A stretch of 64,000 nt of DNA from RUG12461 sp045661345. Lineage in GTDB: Bacteria > Bacillota > Clostridia > Lachnospirales > Lachnospiraceae. Of this stretch, positions 1-8,259 are shown piece after piece. Both the position numbers and the translations under genes were made by a program. The stretch is taken from the NCBI GenBank assembly GCA_045661345.1, contig JAZRFM010000024.1, forward strand, positions 1 to 64,000. The letters run 5' to 3'. A model generated the notes under the pieces. The model worked only from the letters and a program-made list of their open reading frames with translations, did no database searches and was not told where the DNA came from. Within the stretch, counting starts at the first letter, position 1; every line of letters begins with the position of its first letter.

Positions 1-197
1 ATGTATATATGACGGCGAAGAAAAACGGAACGATCCATAGGCAGCTGTAAGGGGGTGTGAAACTCGTTTGGCAGGGGCTGGCATACTGAACCAGGTATAG
101 GTTTGGTCGCTTGAGGGTTAATTTTCCTGGGAAGTTAAGAAGTTCGTTACTTTGAATACTTTTATTATGGAATGTGTTGCCTTTTTGATAAGTTCGT
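1..197. other. left-edge sequence without an identifiable gene
   Basis: An open frame entering from the left edge (second base of the window) closes with a TAG at about 38-40 and could be the last dozen codons of an upstream gene; it is too short to identify. The rest is AT-rich and shows no convincing ORF, terminator or RNA gene. It leads directly into the first copy of the 132-bp repeat. Confidence 0.3.
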
Positions 198-329
198 TAT
201 GAGTACAAAATGAGTACAATAATTTTGCAAGTCATCCCCAAATGGGCAAATACGGACAAAACACAAATCAGAAATGCCGTAAAACCAACAAAGATAATGG
301 GGTGTAAGCGCCCTTGAATTGAGCTGGAG
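198..329. repeat. 132-bp imperfect direct repeat, copy 1
   Basis: This stretch recurs in the same orientation at 3121-3252, offset by 2923 bases. Aligned by eye without gaps, about 112 of 132 positions match (about 85 percent). The first 21 bases are identical and contain two GAGTACAAAATGAGTAC-like half repeats. The two copies bracket the DUF2971 and AlbA genes. Such paired repeats are what att sites or scars of integrated elements look like, but no recombinase gene is present, so this role is inference. Confidence 0.75.
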
Positions 330-460
330 CGATAATAGGGATAATGTGAACACAAGGTACAACTATGATCAATCAGAGATAAAAAAGATATCGAGGATAT
401 CGGAATATATCTCAAAATGTAAGAATAGCACAAGCCCTGTTACCGTCAGGAGAAATTTGA

Positions 461-1438
461 ATGAATAATGAAGAGCGAAATTTATTTTGGGATGTTTTGT
501 GTAATGCTCAAGACACGAGCCCTGAATGTATAAAATCAATACAGAAAGCTATTAAACAGCCTGATTTCTTATGCAGATTTAGATCTATAAATGAGAACAC
601 ATTAATTCAGTTACAGGAAAACAAGCTTTATTTTTCTTCGGCTGATTATTATGATGATCCTTTTGATACATTTATCCATGTAGATATTCCATCAATAAAA
701 CAGTGGTACGAGTATTTACAGAGTAATTTGAATTCGAATAGTGCAGATTTGCATAATTATTTGAAAGCATTAGAACCAGTTATCGGTATAGGAGCCGATG
801 CATTTATACAAAACTTAATAGATTATCCGTTGGATATACATGGTTTTCCAGAACGGATTAAGCATATCAGAAATGTAATACAGAAAAATCTGTTTTCGAT
901 TTGCTTTTGCGAAAATGCTTTAAATGAAACATTGTGGCTAAAATATGCAAATAATTACAAAGGATTTGCGTTAACATATGATATAAGAAATACAGAAACA
1001 TTTTTATGCGGAAGGGAAGAAATATGTAGGAATTGTGCATCGGCAATAGAGAAGCCAGGAATCTATCCCGTATATTATACTGACGAACCATACAATGCAA
1101 CAAAATTTGGGCTTGCGAGTTTGTTGTGGGAAGGACAAGAAAAGCTTCCGCCCCAATTGTTGAATTTATCTTATAAGTTTGTGGTTTGGGAAGCGGAGCG
1201 TATTTCTTTAATAAAAAAGGAATGCCATAAGTATGATGAAGAATGGAGAATGATTCGGCCATCAATGAGCCCTAATCGTACATACATAAAAATGAGACCG
1301 TGTAAGGTTTTATTAGGGATGAGGATGCCAGAATATGAAAGAGTATTAGTGACCGCTGCGGCAAAGTGTGCGGGAATAAACATTATTGAAGAACTGTACA
1401 TCAATGATTCAGATCATTTGGATATAAGAGCGATTTAG
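461..1438 (+). CDS. DUF2971 domain protein
   Basis: A 325-residue soluble protein. It carries the DUF2971 signature: an early segment of the type YFSSADYYDDPFD (residues about 58-70) and the later W-x-K-Y-A-x(n)-G-F-A-x-x-Y motif (about 162-177). DUF2971 proteins are often found on defence islands and mobile DNA, but their reaction is not established. The start has an AGGAGA ribosome site seven bases upstream. Base composition is more AT-rich than the genes after 6.5 kb, which fits acquisition. It is followed after 94 bases by an AlbA/HATPase gene, and both sit between the two copies of the 132-bp repeat. A role in phage defence is conceivable but nothing in the sequence proves it. Confidence 0.8.
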   Translation: MNNEERNLFWDVLCNAQDTSPECIKSIQKAIKQPDFLCRFRSINENTLIQLQENKLYFSSADYYDDPFDTFIHVDIPSIKQWYEYLQSNLNSNSADLHNYLKALEPVIGIGADAFIQNLIDYPLDIHGFPERIKHIRNVIQKNLFSICFCENALNETLWLKYANNYKGFALTYDIRNTETFLCGREEICRNCASAIEKPGIYPVYYTDEPYNATKFGLASLLWEGQEKLPPQLLNLSYKFVVWEAERISLIKKECHKYDEEWRMIRPSMSPNRTYIKMRPCKVLLGMRMPEYERVLVTAAAKCAGINIIEELYINDSDHLDIRAI

Positions 1439-1532
1439 ATGGTGATATGATTATTATTTTGTATAGTTGAGTTATAAAGGAATTAGATGGAATTAACAGA
1501 CATAAGAATAAGGGCTTTAGAGGCAGGTACAA

Positions 1533-3032
1533 ATGGATCAAGATGTTTTTGACATCAGAAAATTTGATGAATATAAGGAAGACAACCGTCGAGAGGTGAA
1601 GAAGGCTAAGGGAGGACTTCCACTGAGCCTTTGGGATTCGTATTCCGCTTTTGCAAACAGTAATGGCGGCGTTATTCTTTTGGGAGTATTAGAACGAGAA
1701 GATGGTTCTTGGTATACCACCGGGATGAAGAAAGAGGATACACGGAAGCTGATCAAAAATTTCTGGGACACGATTAATGATAGAAAAAAGGTCAGCATCA
1801 ATCTTCTGACTGATAAAGATGTAGAACCCTACGAGGTTGGCGAGGATCTGATTCTTGCTATTAAGGTGCCAATGGCACGACGGGAGGATAAACCGGTATA
1901 TCTTAATGATGATATGTTTGGTCATACTTTCCGACGTAACAGTGAGGGAGATTATCATTGTACAAGGGCTCAAGTGAAGGCGATGCTTCGTGATCAGCCT
2001 GAGAATACAATGGATATGGAAATTCTTGAAGATGTTCCAATGGAATATCTGAATATGGAAACAGTACACGGTTATCGTAACAGACATAAATCACTTAAGC
2101 CCGGACACCCTTTTGAAAGGCATTCAGATGATGAGTATCTTCGCAGCATCGGAGCTGCGGCTACATCAACCAAGGATGGGAAATATCATCCGACAGGAGC
2201 AGGCTTGCTTATGTTTGGAGATGAGTATAACATCGTCAGACAGTACCCGGAGTATTTCCTGGATTATAGGGAAATGCTTGATCCAACGATACGATGGACA
2301 GACAGGTTGCAGTCCAGCTCCGGCGAATGGTCGGGGAATGTATGTGATTTCTATTTCCGTGTGTATAATAAGATCATAAAAGAGGTTAAGGTCCCGTTCA
2401 AGATGACAGGAGGCACGAGGATAGATGATACGCCAGTTCATAAAGCCTTGCGCGAGGCGCGTGCCAACTGTCTAATGAATGCGGATTTTTATGAGTCTCG
2501 CGGAGTGGTGATCAAACTGGAAAATCACAGGCTTACGCTGGAGAATCCGGGATATATTCGGGTAGGAAAGAAGCAGATCAGACTTGGAGGAGTATCAGAT
2601 CCGCGAAATAAAGGCTTGATGAAGATGTTCAATCTGATAGATATCGGCGAGAGAGCAGGTAGTGGTGTTCCTGATATCTTCAATGTTTGGAACGTTGAGG
2701 GGTTTGAGTCGCCGGAAATCATAGAAGAATTTGATCCGGATAGGACGAAGCTTATCTTATCGTTTGAAAAAAGGAAAAACCAAGCGATAAAAACAAGCGA
2801 TAAAAAGCAAGCGATAAAAACAAGCGATAAAAAGCAAGCGACAAAAACACTGGAGAATATAGAGCTGATTATAAAGTATCTTGAAAATGTGGGAGAGGCG
2901 AATACTGCAACTATTTCCGTAAAGATAGGGCTTAGTCCTGCAAGGACAAGAGATATTCTTGCTAACATGGATGAAGTAGAAGCGTTAGGAAGTAACCGAA
3001 ATAGGACATACCGTTTGAAAGAGGATACATGA
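1533..3032 (+). CDS. AlbA_2/Schlafen-like and HATPase_c_4 domain transcriptional regulator (COG2865 type)
   Basis: A 499-residue protein. Residues about 12-150 form an AlbA_2 (Schlafen-like) DNA-binding domain with the typical A-F-A-N-S-N-G-G-x-I-L-L-G core. Residues about 290-400 match the HATPase_c_4 region of COG2865 proteins, with H-K-A-L-R-E-A-x-x-N and G-E-R-A-G-S-G-V. A winged-helix-like tail ends the protein. Residues about 416-440 are a lysine-rich linker built from a 27-bp tandem repeat. The ATG has a weak GAGGCAGG site. A 21-codon frame starting at 1487 overlaps the start in another frame and might be a leader peptide, but this is uncertain. Family members are annotated as regulators or RecG-like helicases; the actual target is unknown. 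It lies within the repeat-bounded segment. Confidence 0.85.
   Translation: MDQDVFDIRKFDEYKEDNRREVKKAKGGLPLSLWDSYSAFANSNGGVILLGVLEREDGSWYTTGMKKEDTRKLIKNFWDTINDRKKVSINLLTDKDVEPYEVGEDLILAIKVPMARREDKPVYLNDDMFGHTFRRNSEGDYHCTRAQVKAMLRDQPENTMDMEILEDVPMEYLNMETVHGYRNRHKSLKPGHPFERHSDDEYLRSIGAAATSTKDGKYHPTGAGLLMFGDEYNIVRQYPEYFLDYREMLDPTIRWTDRLQSSSGEWSGNVCDFYFRVYNKIIKEVKVPFKMTGGTRIDDTPVHKALREARANCLMNADFYESRGVVIKLENHRLTLENPGYIRVGKKQIRLGGVSDPRNKGLMKMFNLIDIGERAGSGVPDIFNVWNVEGFESPEIIEEFDPDRTKLILSFEKRKNQAIKTSDKKQAIKTSDKKQATKTLENIELIIKYLENVGEANTATISVKIGLSPARTRDILANMDEVEALGSNRNRTYRLKEDT
2781..2848 (+). repeat. 27-bp tandem repeat inside the AlbA gene
   Basis: Two perfect 27-bp units (2781-2807 and 2808-2834) plus half a third unit. 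Each unit itself contains two near-copies of CAAGCGATAAAAA. Translation gives repeated QAIKTSDKK in the linker before the C-terminal domain. Copy number could vary by slippage without breaking the frame. Confidence 0.9.
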
Positions 3033-3120
3033 GTTGTGATAGTTATGGTAGTACTACCGCAAAAACTACCATAAAAACTACCACAAAAACCTATATCCTC
3101 TGACAATAAAGATTCTTATT

Positions 3121-3252
3121 TATGAGTACAAAATGAGTACATTAATTTTGCGAGCCATACAAAAATGGGCAAATACGGACAAAATGCAAACTGGAAATGC
3201 CGTAAAATCAACAAAAGTAATAGGGTGCAAATCCCCTTGAATTGAGATGGAG
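3121..3252. repeat. 132-bp imperfect direct repeat, copy 2
   Basis: Second copy of the 198-329 repeat, same orientation, no gaps in the alignment. It lies 88 bases after the AlbA stop codon. It forms the right boundary of the 2.9-kb DUF2971-AlbA segment and is followed by a terminator. Confidence 0.75.
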
Positions 3253-3308
3253 TAGCGGGTGAGTAGTTCCAAGTGGTTTGCAAGTGAGTAGAAAACCAGT
3301 AATATCAA

Positions 3309-3340
3309 GGGCCGAGAGCGTTTGTTCTTGGCTCTTTTTT
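3309..3340 (+). terminator. rho-independent terminator
   Basis: GGGCCGAGA pairs with TCTTGGCTC (two G-U pairs) around an 8-base loop and is followed by six T. It closes the repeat-bounded segment. Confidence 0.75.
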
Positions 3341-3456
3341 GTAATGATTCTAAGAGTGATTCTAAAATGATTCTATAAACACTTTATTTCGACCACACAT
3401 TGCGTGCAACGATCAGATATGATATAATCAAAAAAACGCAATGCGAGGAGAGAGAT

Positions 3457-3660
3457 ATGAATACAGCAAAGGTGATTAAAGATTTACGAGAAAGTGTTAA
3501 GATGAATCGAAAAGAATTCTCAGAGCATACGGGGATTCCTGTTAGGACACTTGAGGATTGGGAGGCTGGCCGTCGTACTCCTCCGGAGTACATACCAAGG
3601 CTTATAGCATATCAACTGAAATATGAGGAATTGGTGGGGAATAAAAATGTTACGACTTGA
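3457..3660 (+). CDS. small XRE-type helix-turn-helix protein
   Basis: A 67-residue protein. Nearly the whole length is one HTH domain, with the recognition region T-G-I-P-V-R-T-L-E-D-W-E-A-G-R-R-T-P-P typical of short XRE-like proteins of Clostridia. The ATG is chosen over an upstream TTG because GAGGAGAGAG lies just before it. The stop codon lies inside the next gene (14-base overlap), so it is translationally coupled to the GNAT gene. It probably regulates its own promoter; no operator was identified. Confidence 0.75.
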   Translation: MNTAKVIKDLRESVKMNRKEFSEHTGIPVRTLEDWEAGRRTPPEYIPRLIAYQLKYEELVGNKNVTT

Positions 3661-4129
3661 AAAAGTGAATGGTGCAGATGTTTGGGATGTTTTAAAACTG
3701 TCTGTGAACGATGCGCAGAAAGGATTTGTGGCAAGTAATGAAGTGAGCATTATAGAAGCTTATACTGCAATTACTGCAAATGGATTTGCATTTCCATTTT
3801 GCATTTATGATGAGAATATACTGGTAGGATTCGTAATGGTGGGATTTGACACTGATGATTATTGGGAAGATGCCCCTGCAATAGCAAAGAAGAACTATAA
3901 TCTTTGGAGGTTAATGATTGATAAGGAATATCAGCATAAGGGCTATGGCAAGAAAGCAGTGGAATTAGCGTTAGATTTCATACGAACATATCCTTGTGGA
4001 AGGGCCGATTACTGCTGGTTGTCATATGAACCTGAGAATACTGTTGCAAAGAATTTGTATGCATCTTTTGGATTTTCAGAAACCGGGGACATGGATGGTG
4101 TAGAGATAATTGCAGTATTGAAACTTTAA
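3647..4129 (+). CDS. GNAT family N-acetyltransferase
   Basis: A 160-residue acetyltransferase. The acetyl-CoA binding motif A is visible as L-x-R-L-M-I-D-x-x-Y-Q-x-K-G-Y-G (residues about 87-105), followed by the usual E-x-N-x-x-A-K-x-L-Y-x-S-F-G-F segment near the C-terminus. Its overall look is close to the spermine/spermidine (BltD/SpeG-like) group, but the substrate cannot be read from sequence. The start at 3647 is preferred to 3623 because GGTGGGGA precedes it. It overlaps the small HTH gene by 14 bases, suggesting a two-gene operon. Confidence 0.85.
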   Translation: MLRLEKVNGADVWDVLKLSVNDAQKGFVASNEVSIIEAYTAITANGFAFPFCIYDENILVGFVMVGFDTDDYWEDAPAIAKKNYNLWRLMIDKEYQHKGYGKKAVELALDFIRTYPCGRADYCWLSYEPENTVAKNLYASFGFSETGDMDGVEIIAVLKL

Positions 4130-4153
4130 TAAATAGCTAAAATTGGAGATATT

Positions 4154-4643
4154 ATGATGGAACTAAAAGCAAGCGAGTATAAGAGATTTAAGAGAAGATG
4201 GGACCGAGTATTGGAGTGCAAGAGAACTTGCACCGGTATTAGAGTATACGCAATGGAGGAATTTTTCTAAAGTAATAGGACGAGCTATGATTGCCTGCGA
4301 GAATAGTGGACACAGTGTTTTAGACGATTTTGCTGAGGTCAGCAAAATCGTAGATGCAGGAGCAACGTCTAAGCCGGTAAAAGATTATGAGCTGTCCCGA
4401 TATGCATGTTATTTAATCGTTCAGAATGGTGATCCGCGTAAAGAAGTCATTAAGGGAGCTGAGACTGCTACAAGCATTCATTATAATGTTGGCAAGGAAG
4501 TAAGAACAGCCATAAAGAAAATCGGTGGTACTATGCCGGAAGATTTACCTACACCTGAGAAAAGCATCCAACAGATTGAACAAGAACAGATGGCAAGGCC
4601 TAAAGCAAAGGCAAAAAAGGGAAAAATACTGTTGGACGAGTGA
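4154..4643 (+). pseudogene. dinD: broken dinD (DNA damage-inducible protein D / BRO-like) with frameshift and internal deletion
   Basis: Three pieces of DinD can be read. ATG at 4154 begins MMELKASEYKRF, the frame then shifts near 4185-4200, and a second frame continues E-Y-W-S-A-R-E-L-A-P-V-L-E-Y. From 4287 it runs through L-S-R-Y-A-C-Y-L-I-V-Q-N-G-D-P (about 4400-4435) and then jumps to the C-terminal I-H-Y-N-V-G-K-E-V-R and G-G-T-M-P-E-D-L-P-T-P block. Intact DinD proteins have roughly 120-130 more residues between those two motifs, so the middle has been deleted in frame. A 118-residue product could still be made from 4287, but it would lack the central region. Confidence 0.85.
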
Positions 4644-4696
4644 TGGTTTTATAGCTGTAAATCCATTTATAAGCAGATAATAAGGGGGTATTTATA

Positions 4697-4904
4697 ATGG
4701 CAGAAGAGAATACTTGATGCAAGAATTAATGCTGGCTTGACGCAGATGGAACTGTCACAGAAAAGTGGTATAAGCCAGGCAGATATCAGTCGATTGGAAA
4801 AAGGGACAAGAAACCCCAGTCTTAATCTTTTAAAGAGATTGGCAGAGGCTATGGATAGTACCCTGAGCATCGAATTTATACCAAAGAAGCGAGGTGCTCA
4901 TTAA
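4697..4904 (+). pseudogene. 5'-truncated XRE-family antitoxin (HigA-like) remnant
   Basis: From about 4707 the frame reads as the C-terminal two thirds of a HigA-type antitoxin: A-R-I-N-A-G-L-T-Q-M-E-L-S-Q-K-S-G-I-S, then S-R-L-E-K-G-T-R-N-P-S and an F-I-P-K-K-R ending. The only nearby start (ATG 4697, behind AAGGGGG) is in a different frame and stops after six codons. The N-terminal region and any partner toxin are missing, so this is most likely a dead gene. Confidence 0.7.
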
Positions 4905-4924
4905 TAGTACGGAGATCGTATTTC

Positions 4925-5542
4925 ATGGAGAGAATAAGAACAAATTACGAGAAATGGTATGCTTCTGATGATTATTACTGGGGAACCGAACCAGCTGATT
5001 TTTGTGATGACCTGATTAAATTATGTCCACCTGTGGCAGCAACTAAAGTTTTGGATATAGGCTGTGGAGAAGGAAAAGATGCTGTTTATATGGCGCAGAA
5101 GGGTTATTCCGTTACAGCCTTTGATATAACCAAAAACGGAATAGAAAAGACAAAAAGACTGGCATCCTTAAATCAAGTTGTTATTAATGCATATGTCGAT
5201 GATATAAATACATTTAAAACTGAGGATACGTTTGACATTATTTATTCAACTGGGACGGTTCAGTATCTGTTTGAGGATAATAAGAGATCATTTTTTGAAA
5301 AGATATATAAAATCACTAAGGTGAATGGTTTTGTATTCTTTAATGTCTTTGTAGAAAAGCCATTTCTCGATTTACCACCTGATTGGGATATAGAGGAGAA
5401 AATGTGGAAATCTGGAGAGCTTTTTACTTATTTCTCTGACTGGAAGATTCACCATATAGATGAATCCATATTTGAAGATAATAGTGGTGGCATCCCCCAT
5501 CTTCACTGTATGGATACTATAATATGTGAAAAAATGCGGTAG
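4925..5542 (+). CDS. class I SAM-dependent methyltransferase, TehB-like
   Basis: A 205-residue methyltransferase with a Rossmann fold. Motif I is V-L-D-I-G-C-G-E-G-K-D-A (residues about 42-53), the acidic end of strand 2 is A-F-D-I (about 65-68), and D-I-I-Y-S-T-G-T is the motif IV region (about 105-112). The family includes tellurite-resistance TehB and many small-molecule methylases; the substrate is unknown. It follows the antitoxin relic by 20 bases and has AT-rich composition like the rest of the left-hand region. Confidence 0.85.
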   Translation: MERIRTNYEKWYASDDYYWGTEPADFCDDLIKLCPPVAATKVLDIGCGEGKDAVYMAQKGYSVTAFDITKNGIEKTKRLASLNQVVINAYVDDINTFKTEDTFDIIYSTGTVQYLFEDNKRSFFEKIYKITKVNGFVFFNVFVEKPFLDLPPDWDIEEKMWKSGELFTYFSDWKIHHIDESIFEDNSGGIPHLHCMDTIICEKMR

Positions 5543-5635
5543 TACTAATGACAGCCTGTAGTGAATTGTGGTTTATCAATTCTTTAGTCCCAAAATCTAT
5601 GGAAATGACATTTTGATTCGTGTATAATCCATGCC

Positions 5636-5672
5636 AATTATTCCGGTGCTTTGGCTTATTACCGGAAATAAT
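5636..5672. repeat. inverted repeat
   Basis: TTATTCCGGT and ACCGGAAATAA form a stem with one bulge around a 13-base loop. It lies 50 bases before the IS110 fragment. It may be an old terminator or the trace of an insertion end; there is no T-tract. Confidence 0.45.
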
Positions 5673-5714
5673 AAGTCTCCTTGGGGAAGATGTGTAAAGT
5701 GTTAACAGGAATCT

Positions 5715-5870
5715 GACAATAATAAGGCGATCGCAAAGCTTGTCATTGAAGGACGGTATTCCGCACCGTATACACCGGATGGTACATACGCCGATTTAAG
5801 AGTGCTGGTGAACAATCGTAAACGACTCATTAGGGAGCTTACCCAGATCAAGAACCGATTTGCCAGATGG
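5715..5870 (+). mobile_element. IS110-family transposase fragment
   Basis: The frame reads A-K-L-V-I-E-G-R-Y-S-A-P-Y, then L-R-V-L-V-N-N-R-K-R-L and I-K-N-R-F-A-R-W, the conserved end of the RuvC-like N-terminal domain of IS110/IS116/IS902 transposases. The beginning and everything after R-W are gone. The same frame runs on to a stop at 5975 in unrelated sequence. It cannot be active. Confidence 0.75.
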
Positions 5871-6117
5871 GTTACCATTTCTGTGCTAGAGAAGCGGAGC
5901 ATAGGCCTGAAGAACCTAAAAGTCGTGAAATATGCACTCAAAACGATTATGTCAGATCCATACCAAGTTTGGTGAGACAAAGGCGATCCCTTTCGGTCAC
6001 CTCCGTGTTCCACCGTTTTGAGCGAAGTTCAGAGGATATCTGATCTTCTCAACAGTATCGAACCATTGCAGCTGAAGATATACCGGCTTGTTGTTCATCC
6101 AGCTCTTCAGTTTAGAC

Positions 6118-6372
6118 TTAGCTGTTGCAGATTCAAGAAGACAGGCTGACATCATAGCAGCATCTTTAGGAAAGACAGTTATTGGTGTCAATTCTGTTAA
6201 TGATAAAGAATATGTAAGGATAAATTGTGCAAAAAGCATGTCGGTAGACGACACCCCCAATCCTGAGATTCCGGAAGCATTTAGGAGTGATACCCCATTA
6301 TCGGATAGAGCAGGGCTTCCTACGGTAACACTTGAAGAAGAGATAGAAATCTGTTGGAAGATGAGTGACTGA
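6118..6372 (+). pseudogene. possible C-terminal fragment of a SIMPL (DUF541) domain protein
   Basis: About 85 residues. The stretch A-D-S-R-R-Q-A-D-I-I-A-A-S-L-G-K-T-V-I-G-V followed by a short beta-rich tail ending V-T-L-E-E-E-I-E-I-C-W resembles the last third of SIMPL proteins. There is no start codon with a ribosome site and no N-terminal portion. The identification rests on pattern memory and is weak. Confidence 0.35.
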
Positions 6373-6559
6373 TGGTGACAGAAGAATAAATGGATAGTGC
6401 TCGTCCCGCTGAAGCATTCAGCGATGCCGGTATGTTTAGTGGCAACTCTCGTGGCTGTTCAGGAAGGGCACTTTATCAGGACAGATCAGAACAGAAAATG
6501 ACAGGACGGTTATCTATTGAACATATATACTGATTCCATCAGGGAAGGAGAAGCATGTG

Positions 6560-7453
6560 ATGGAGTGGATTACCAGTATCCGAAAGGCGATAGATTATAT
6601 GGAGAAGCATCTTACCGACAACATCAGTGCGCAGGATGTGGCCGATCAGGTGTATCTTTCGCCGTTTTTCCTTCAGAAGGGGTTTTCGTTGATTACAGGC
6701 TACGGCATCGGAGAGTACATCCGCAACCGAAGGCTTCATCATGCGGCGATTGATCTGAAGGAGACCGAAGATAAGGTGATCGATATCGCACTCAAGTACT
6801 GCTATGAAACTCCGGAGAGCTTTACCAAGGCTTTTTCACGCTTCCACGGCGTGACACCCACACAGGCACGGGAGGGCGCTGTTGTAAAGACCTTCCTTCC
6901 CTTGACGATCAAAGTACAGGTTCAAGGAGGTATTCAAATGGATTACAAAATTACAACAATGTTTCAATTCAAGGTGATTGGATTCCAAAAAGAATTTGAT
7001 TACGAGACCGCTTATCAGGAGATCCCGAAGTTTTGGGATGAGATCTGCGAGAAGTATGCGGCAAATGTTTATGCCGGAAATGAACCGGCGAACCCCTGCG
7101 AGAAAGCGATCATAGATCACTGTATCGGAGAGTATGGAGTATGTGTTGATGATATCGGCGGAGGGAAGTTCCGGTATCTGGTTGCAGGAAAGTATTCAGG
7201 AGGAGAAGCACCGGAGGGCATGGTGGTCTATGAGTTTCCGCGGGGTGACTGGGCGGTGTTCGACTGTATCGGTCCAATCCCGGAGGCTCTGCAAAGTCTG
7301 AACACCCGTATTTTTAAGGAATGGCTGCCGGGAAACCCTGACTATGAGCTCTGCGGAAACGCCAATGTTGAATGGTATGACTGTATCAATGGAGAAAAGA
7401 CAGACAAGGATTATCACAGCGCGATCTGGATTCCTGTAAAGAAGAAAGCGTAA
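6560..7453 (+). CDS. AraC-family regulator with GyrI-like effector-binding domain
   Basis: A 297-residue transcription factor. Residues about 5-105 are the double helix-turn-helix of AraC/XylS proteins, including A-L-K-Y-C-Y-E-T-P-E-S-F-T-K-A-F-S-R-F-H-G-V-T-P. Residues about 130-297 form a GyrI-like/AraC_E_bind ligand domain ending Y-H-S-A-I-W-I-P-V. The architecture is that of Rob/BmrR-like sensors of bulky or cationic molecules. ATG 6560 is preferred over GTG 6557 because GGGAAGGAG ends nine bases upstream. The natural target may have been one of the degraded neighbours; no operator could be assigned. Confidence 0.9.
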   Translation: MEWITSIRKAIDYMEKHLTDNISAQDVADQVYLSPFFLQKGFSLITGYGIGEYIRNRRLHHAAIDLKETEDKVIDIALKYCYETPESFTKAFSRFHGVTPTQAREGAVVKTFLPLTIKVQVQGGIQMDYKITTMFQFKVIGFQKEFDYETAYQEIPKFWDEICEKYAANVYAGNEPANPCEKAIIDHCIGEYGVCVDDIGGGKFRYLVAGKYSGGEAPEGMVVYEFPRGDWAVFDCIGPIPEALQSLNTRIFKEWLPGNPDYELCGNANVEWYDCINGEKTDKDYHSAIWIPVKKKA

Positions 7454-7456
7454 AGG

Positions 7457-7753
7457 ACGCTGCTGACATCCCGGGATATGCAGATGATACTTGCCGGACT
7501 CAGAAGTATGGACAGCGTAAGCGGGAGCAGACATTACGGGCAGCTAAAGGAAGAGTATGGTGTAGATTCCTTTACGGAAATGGATGATGGAAGTCTGCTG
7601 TTTGAACATGAATATGCTGATGATGAAGAGCTGCTTGCCTGGATGCTTTCATGCAGGGATAAGATCACTGTTTTGGAGCCGGAAAAGATCAGGGAAAAGC
7701 TATATCGGATCACCTCTGAAATAGCAAAACGATATGAAGGAGAGAAGACATGA
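7457..7753 (+). pseudogene. WYL/YafY-type regulator reduced to two stubs
   Basis: The frame begins inside the conserved L-L-T-S-R-D-M-Q-M-I-L-A-G-L-R segment that normally follows the HTH domain. After G-Q-L-K it jumps to the WCX C-terminal part (L-L-F-E-H-E-Y, E-E-L-L-A-W-M-L, V-L-E-P-E-K-I-R-E-K-L). The HTH domain and the WYL domain are both missing; a normal protein has about 300 residues. The 91 residues from ATG 7478 could be translated but cannot bind DNA. The ATGA overlap with the isochorismatase gene survives, showing the two were once an operon. Confidence 0.75.
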
Positions 7754-8259
7754 AAAAGGTAGCGTTGGTCGTGATAGACCTCCAACATGACATTACGAAG
7801 AATTACAAAAAGATCATAGGGCAGGTGAATAAAGCGATCGATTGGGCAATGGCTAATGAAATGCATATTGCCTATATCAGGCACTACAATCTGTCCGAAA
7901 AGACAAGGACATTCAAACCGGGCACAAAAGGTTCCGAGCTGGTACCAGAACTTTCAGTTGTTTCGGAAAACATTTTTGAGAAGTCCAAAGCAAACGCTCT
8001 GACAAGCGAAGCCTTTGCCGGGTTTATCGGGAAAAACGAAATAGAAGAGTTTTACATCACCGGCGCCGATGCAACGGGCTGTGTGAAACCAACAAGTTAT
8101 AATATGGCAAAGGCAGGATATAAGGTTCATGTGATATCTGATTGTATAACGAGCTATGATCTGAAAAAGCTGGATGAAATGTTTGCGTACTATGCTGCTA
8201 AGGGCTGTAAAGTATTGTCGCTCGAAGAGTGCATGAAGGTAGATCAAGGTGGCGTTTGA
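7750..8259 (+). CDS. isochorismatase-family cysteine hydrolase
   Basis: A 169-residue alpha/beta hydrolase of the isochorismatase/nicotinamidase superfamily. The catalytic triad is visible: D10 in V-V-I-D-L-Q, a lysine in F-E-K-S-K (78 or 80), and the nucleophile C111 in G-A-D-A-T-G-C-V-K-P-T, preceded by the typical non-prolyl cis-peptide region. Substrates of this family include isochorismate, nicotinamide and other amides, and cannot be chosen here. The start overlaps the preceding WYL remnant (ATGA). Its stop overlaps the start of the GyrI-like relic. Confidence 0.85.
   Translation: MKKVALVVIDLQHDITKNYKKIIGQVNKAIDWAMANEMHIAYIRHYNLSEKTRTFKPGTKGSELVPELSVVSENIFEKSKANALTSEAFAGFIGKNEIEEFYITGADATGCVKPTSYNMAKAGYKVHVISDCITSYDLKKLDEMFAYYAAKGCKVLSLEECMKVDQGGV

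Larger units (their letters stand above)
3033..3456. other. gene-free stretch: T/K-rich relic, repeat copy 2, terminator and promoter region
   Basis: Directly after the AlbA stop, another frame (ATG at 3028, 24 codons) encodes a short Thr-Lys repeat (TTAKTTIKTTTKT), like the tails seen on related regulators; it is probably a frameshifted remnant. The 132-bp repeat and a rho-independent terminator follow. The last 100 bases are AT-rich and probably hold the promoter of the small HTH gene. Confidence 0.5.
5543..6559. other. about 1 kb of gene remnants between the methyltransferase and the AraC gene
   Basis: No intact gene is seen. The stretch holds an inverted repeat (5636-5672), an IS110 transposase fragment (5715-5870), a stretch readable on the minus strand (5997-6260) that resembles no family I can name, and a possible SIMPL-domain C-terminus (6118-6372). 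The mixture of truncated pieces in different frames indicates repeated insertion and deletion. Confidence 0.6.

Noticed and set aside
198..329. tRNA gene as an attachment site inside the 132-bp repeat
   Set aside because: No cloverleaf, no T-loop consensus and no CCA end could be drawn on either strand.
5997..6260. Minus-strand frame of 87 codons between the IS110 and SIMPL-like fragments
   Set aside because: It overlaps the plus-strand SIMPL-like remnant and has no ribosome site. The C-terminal part looks protein-like, but I cannot connect it to a family, so it is not listed as a gene.
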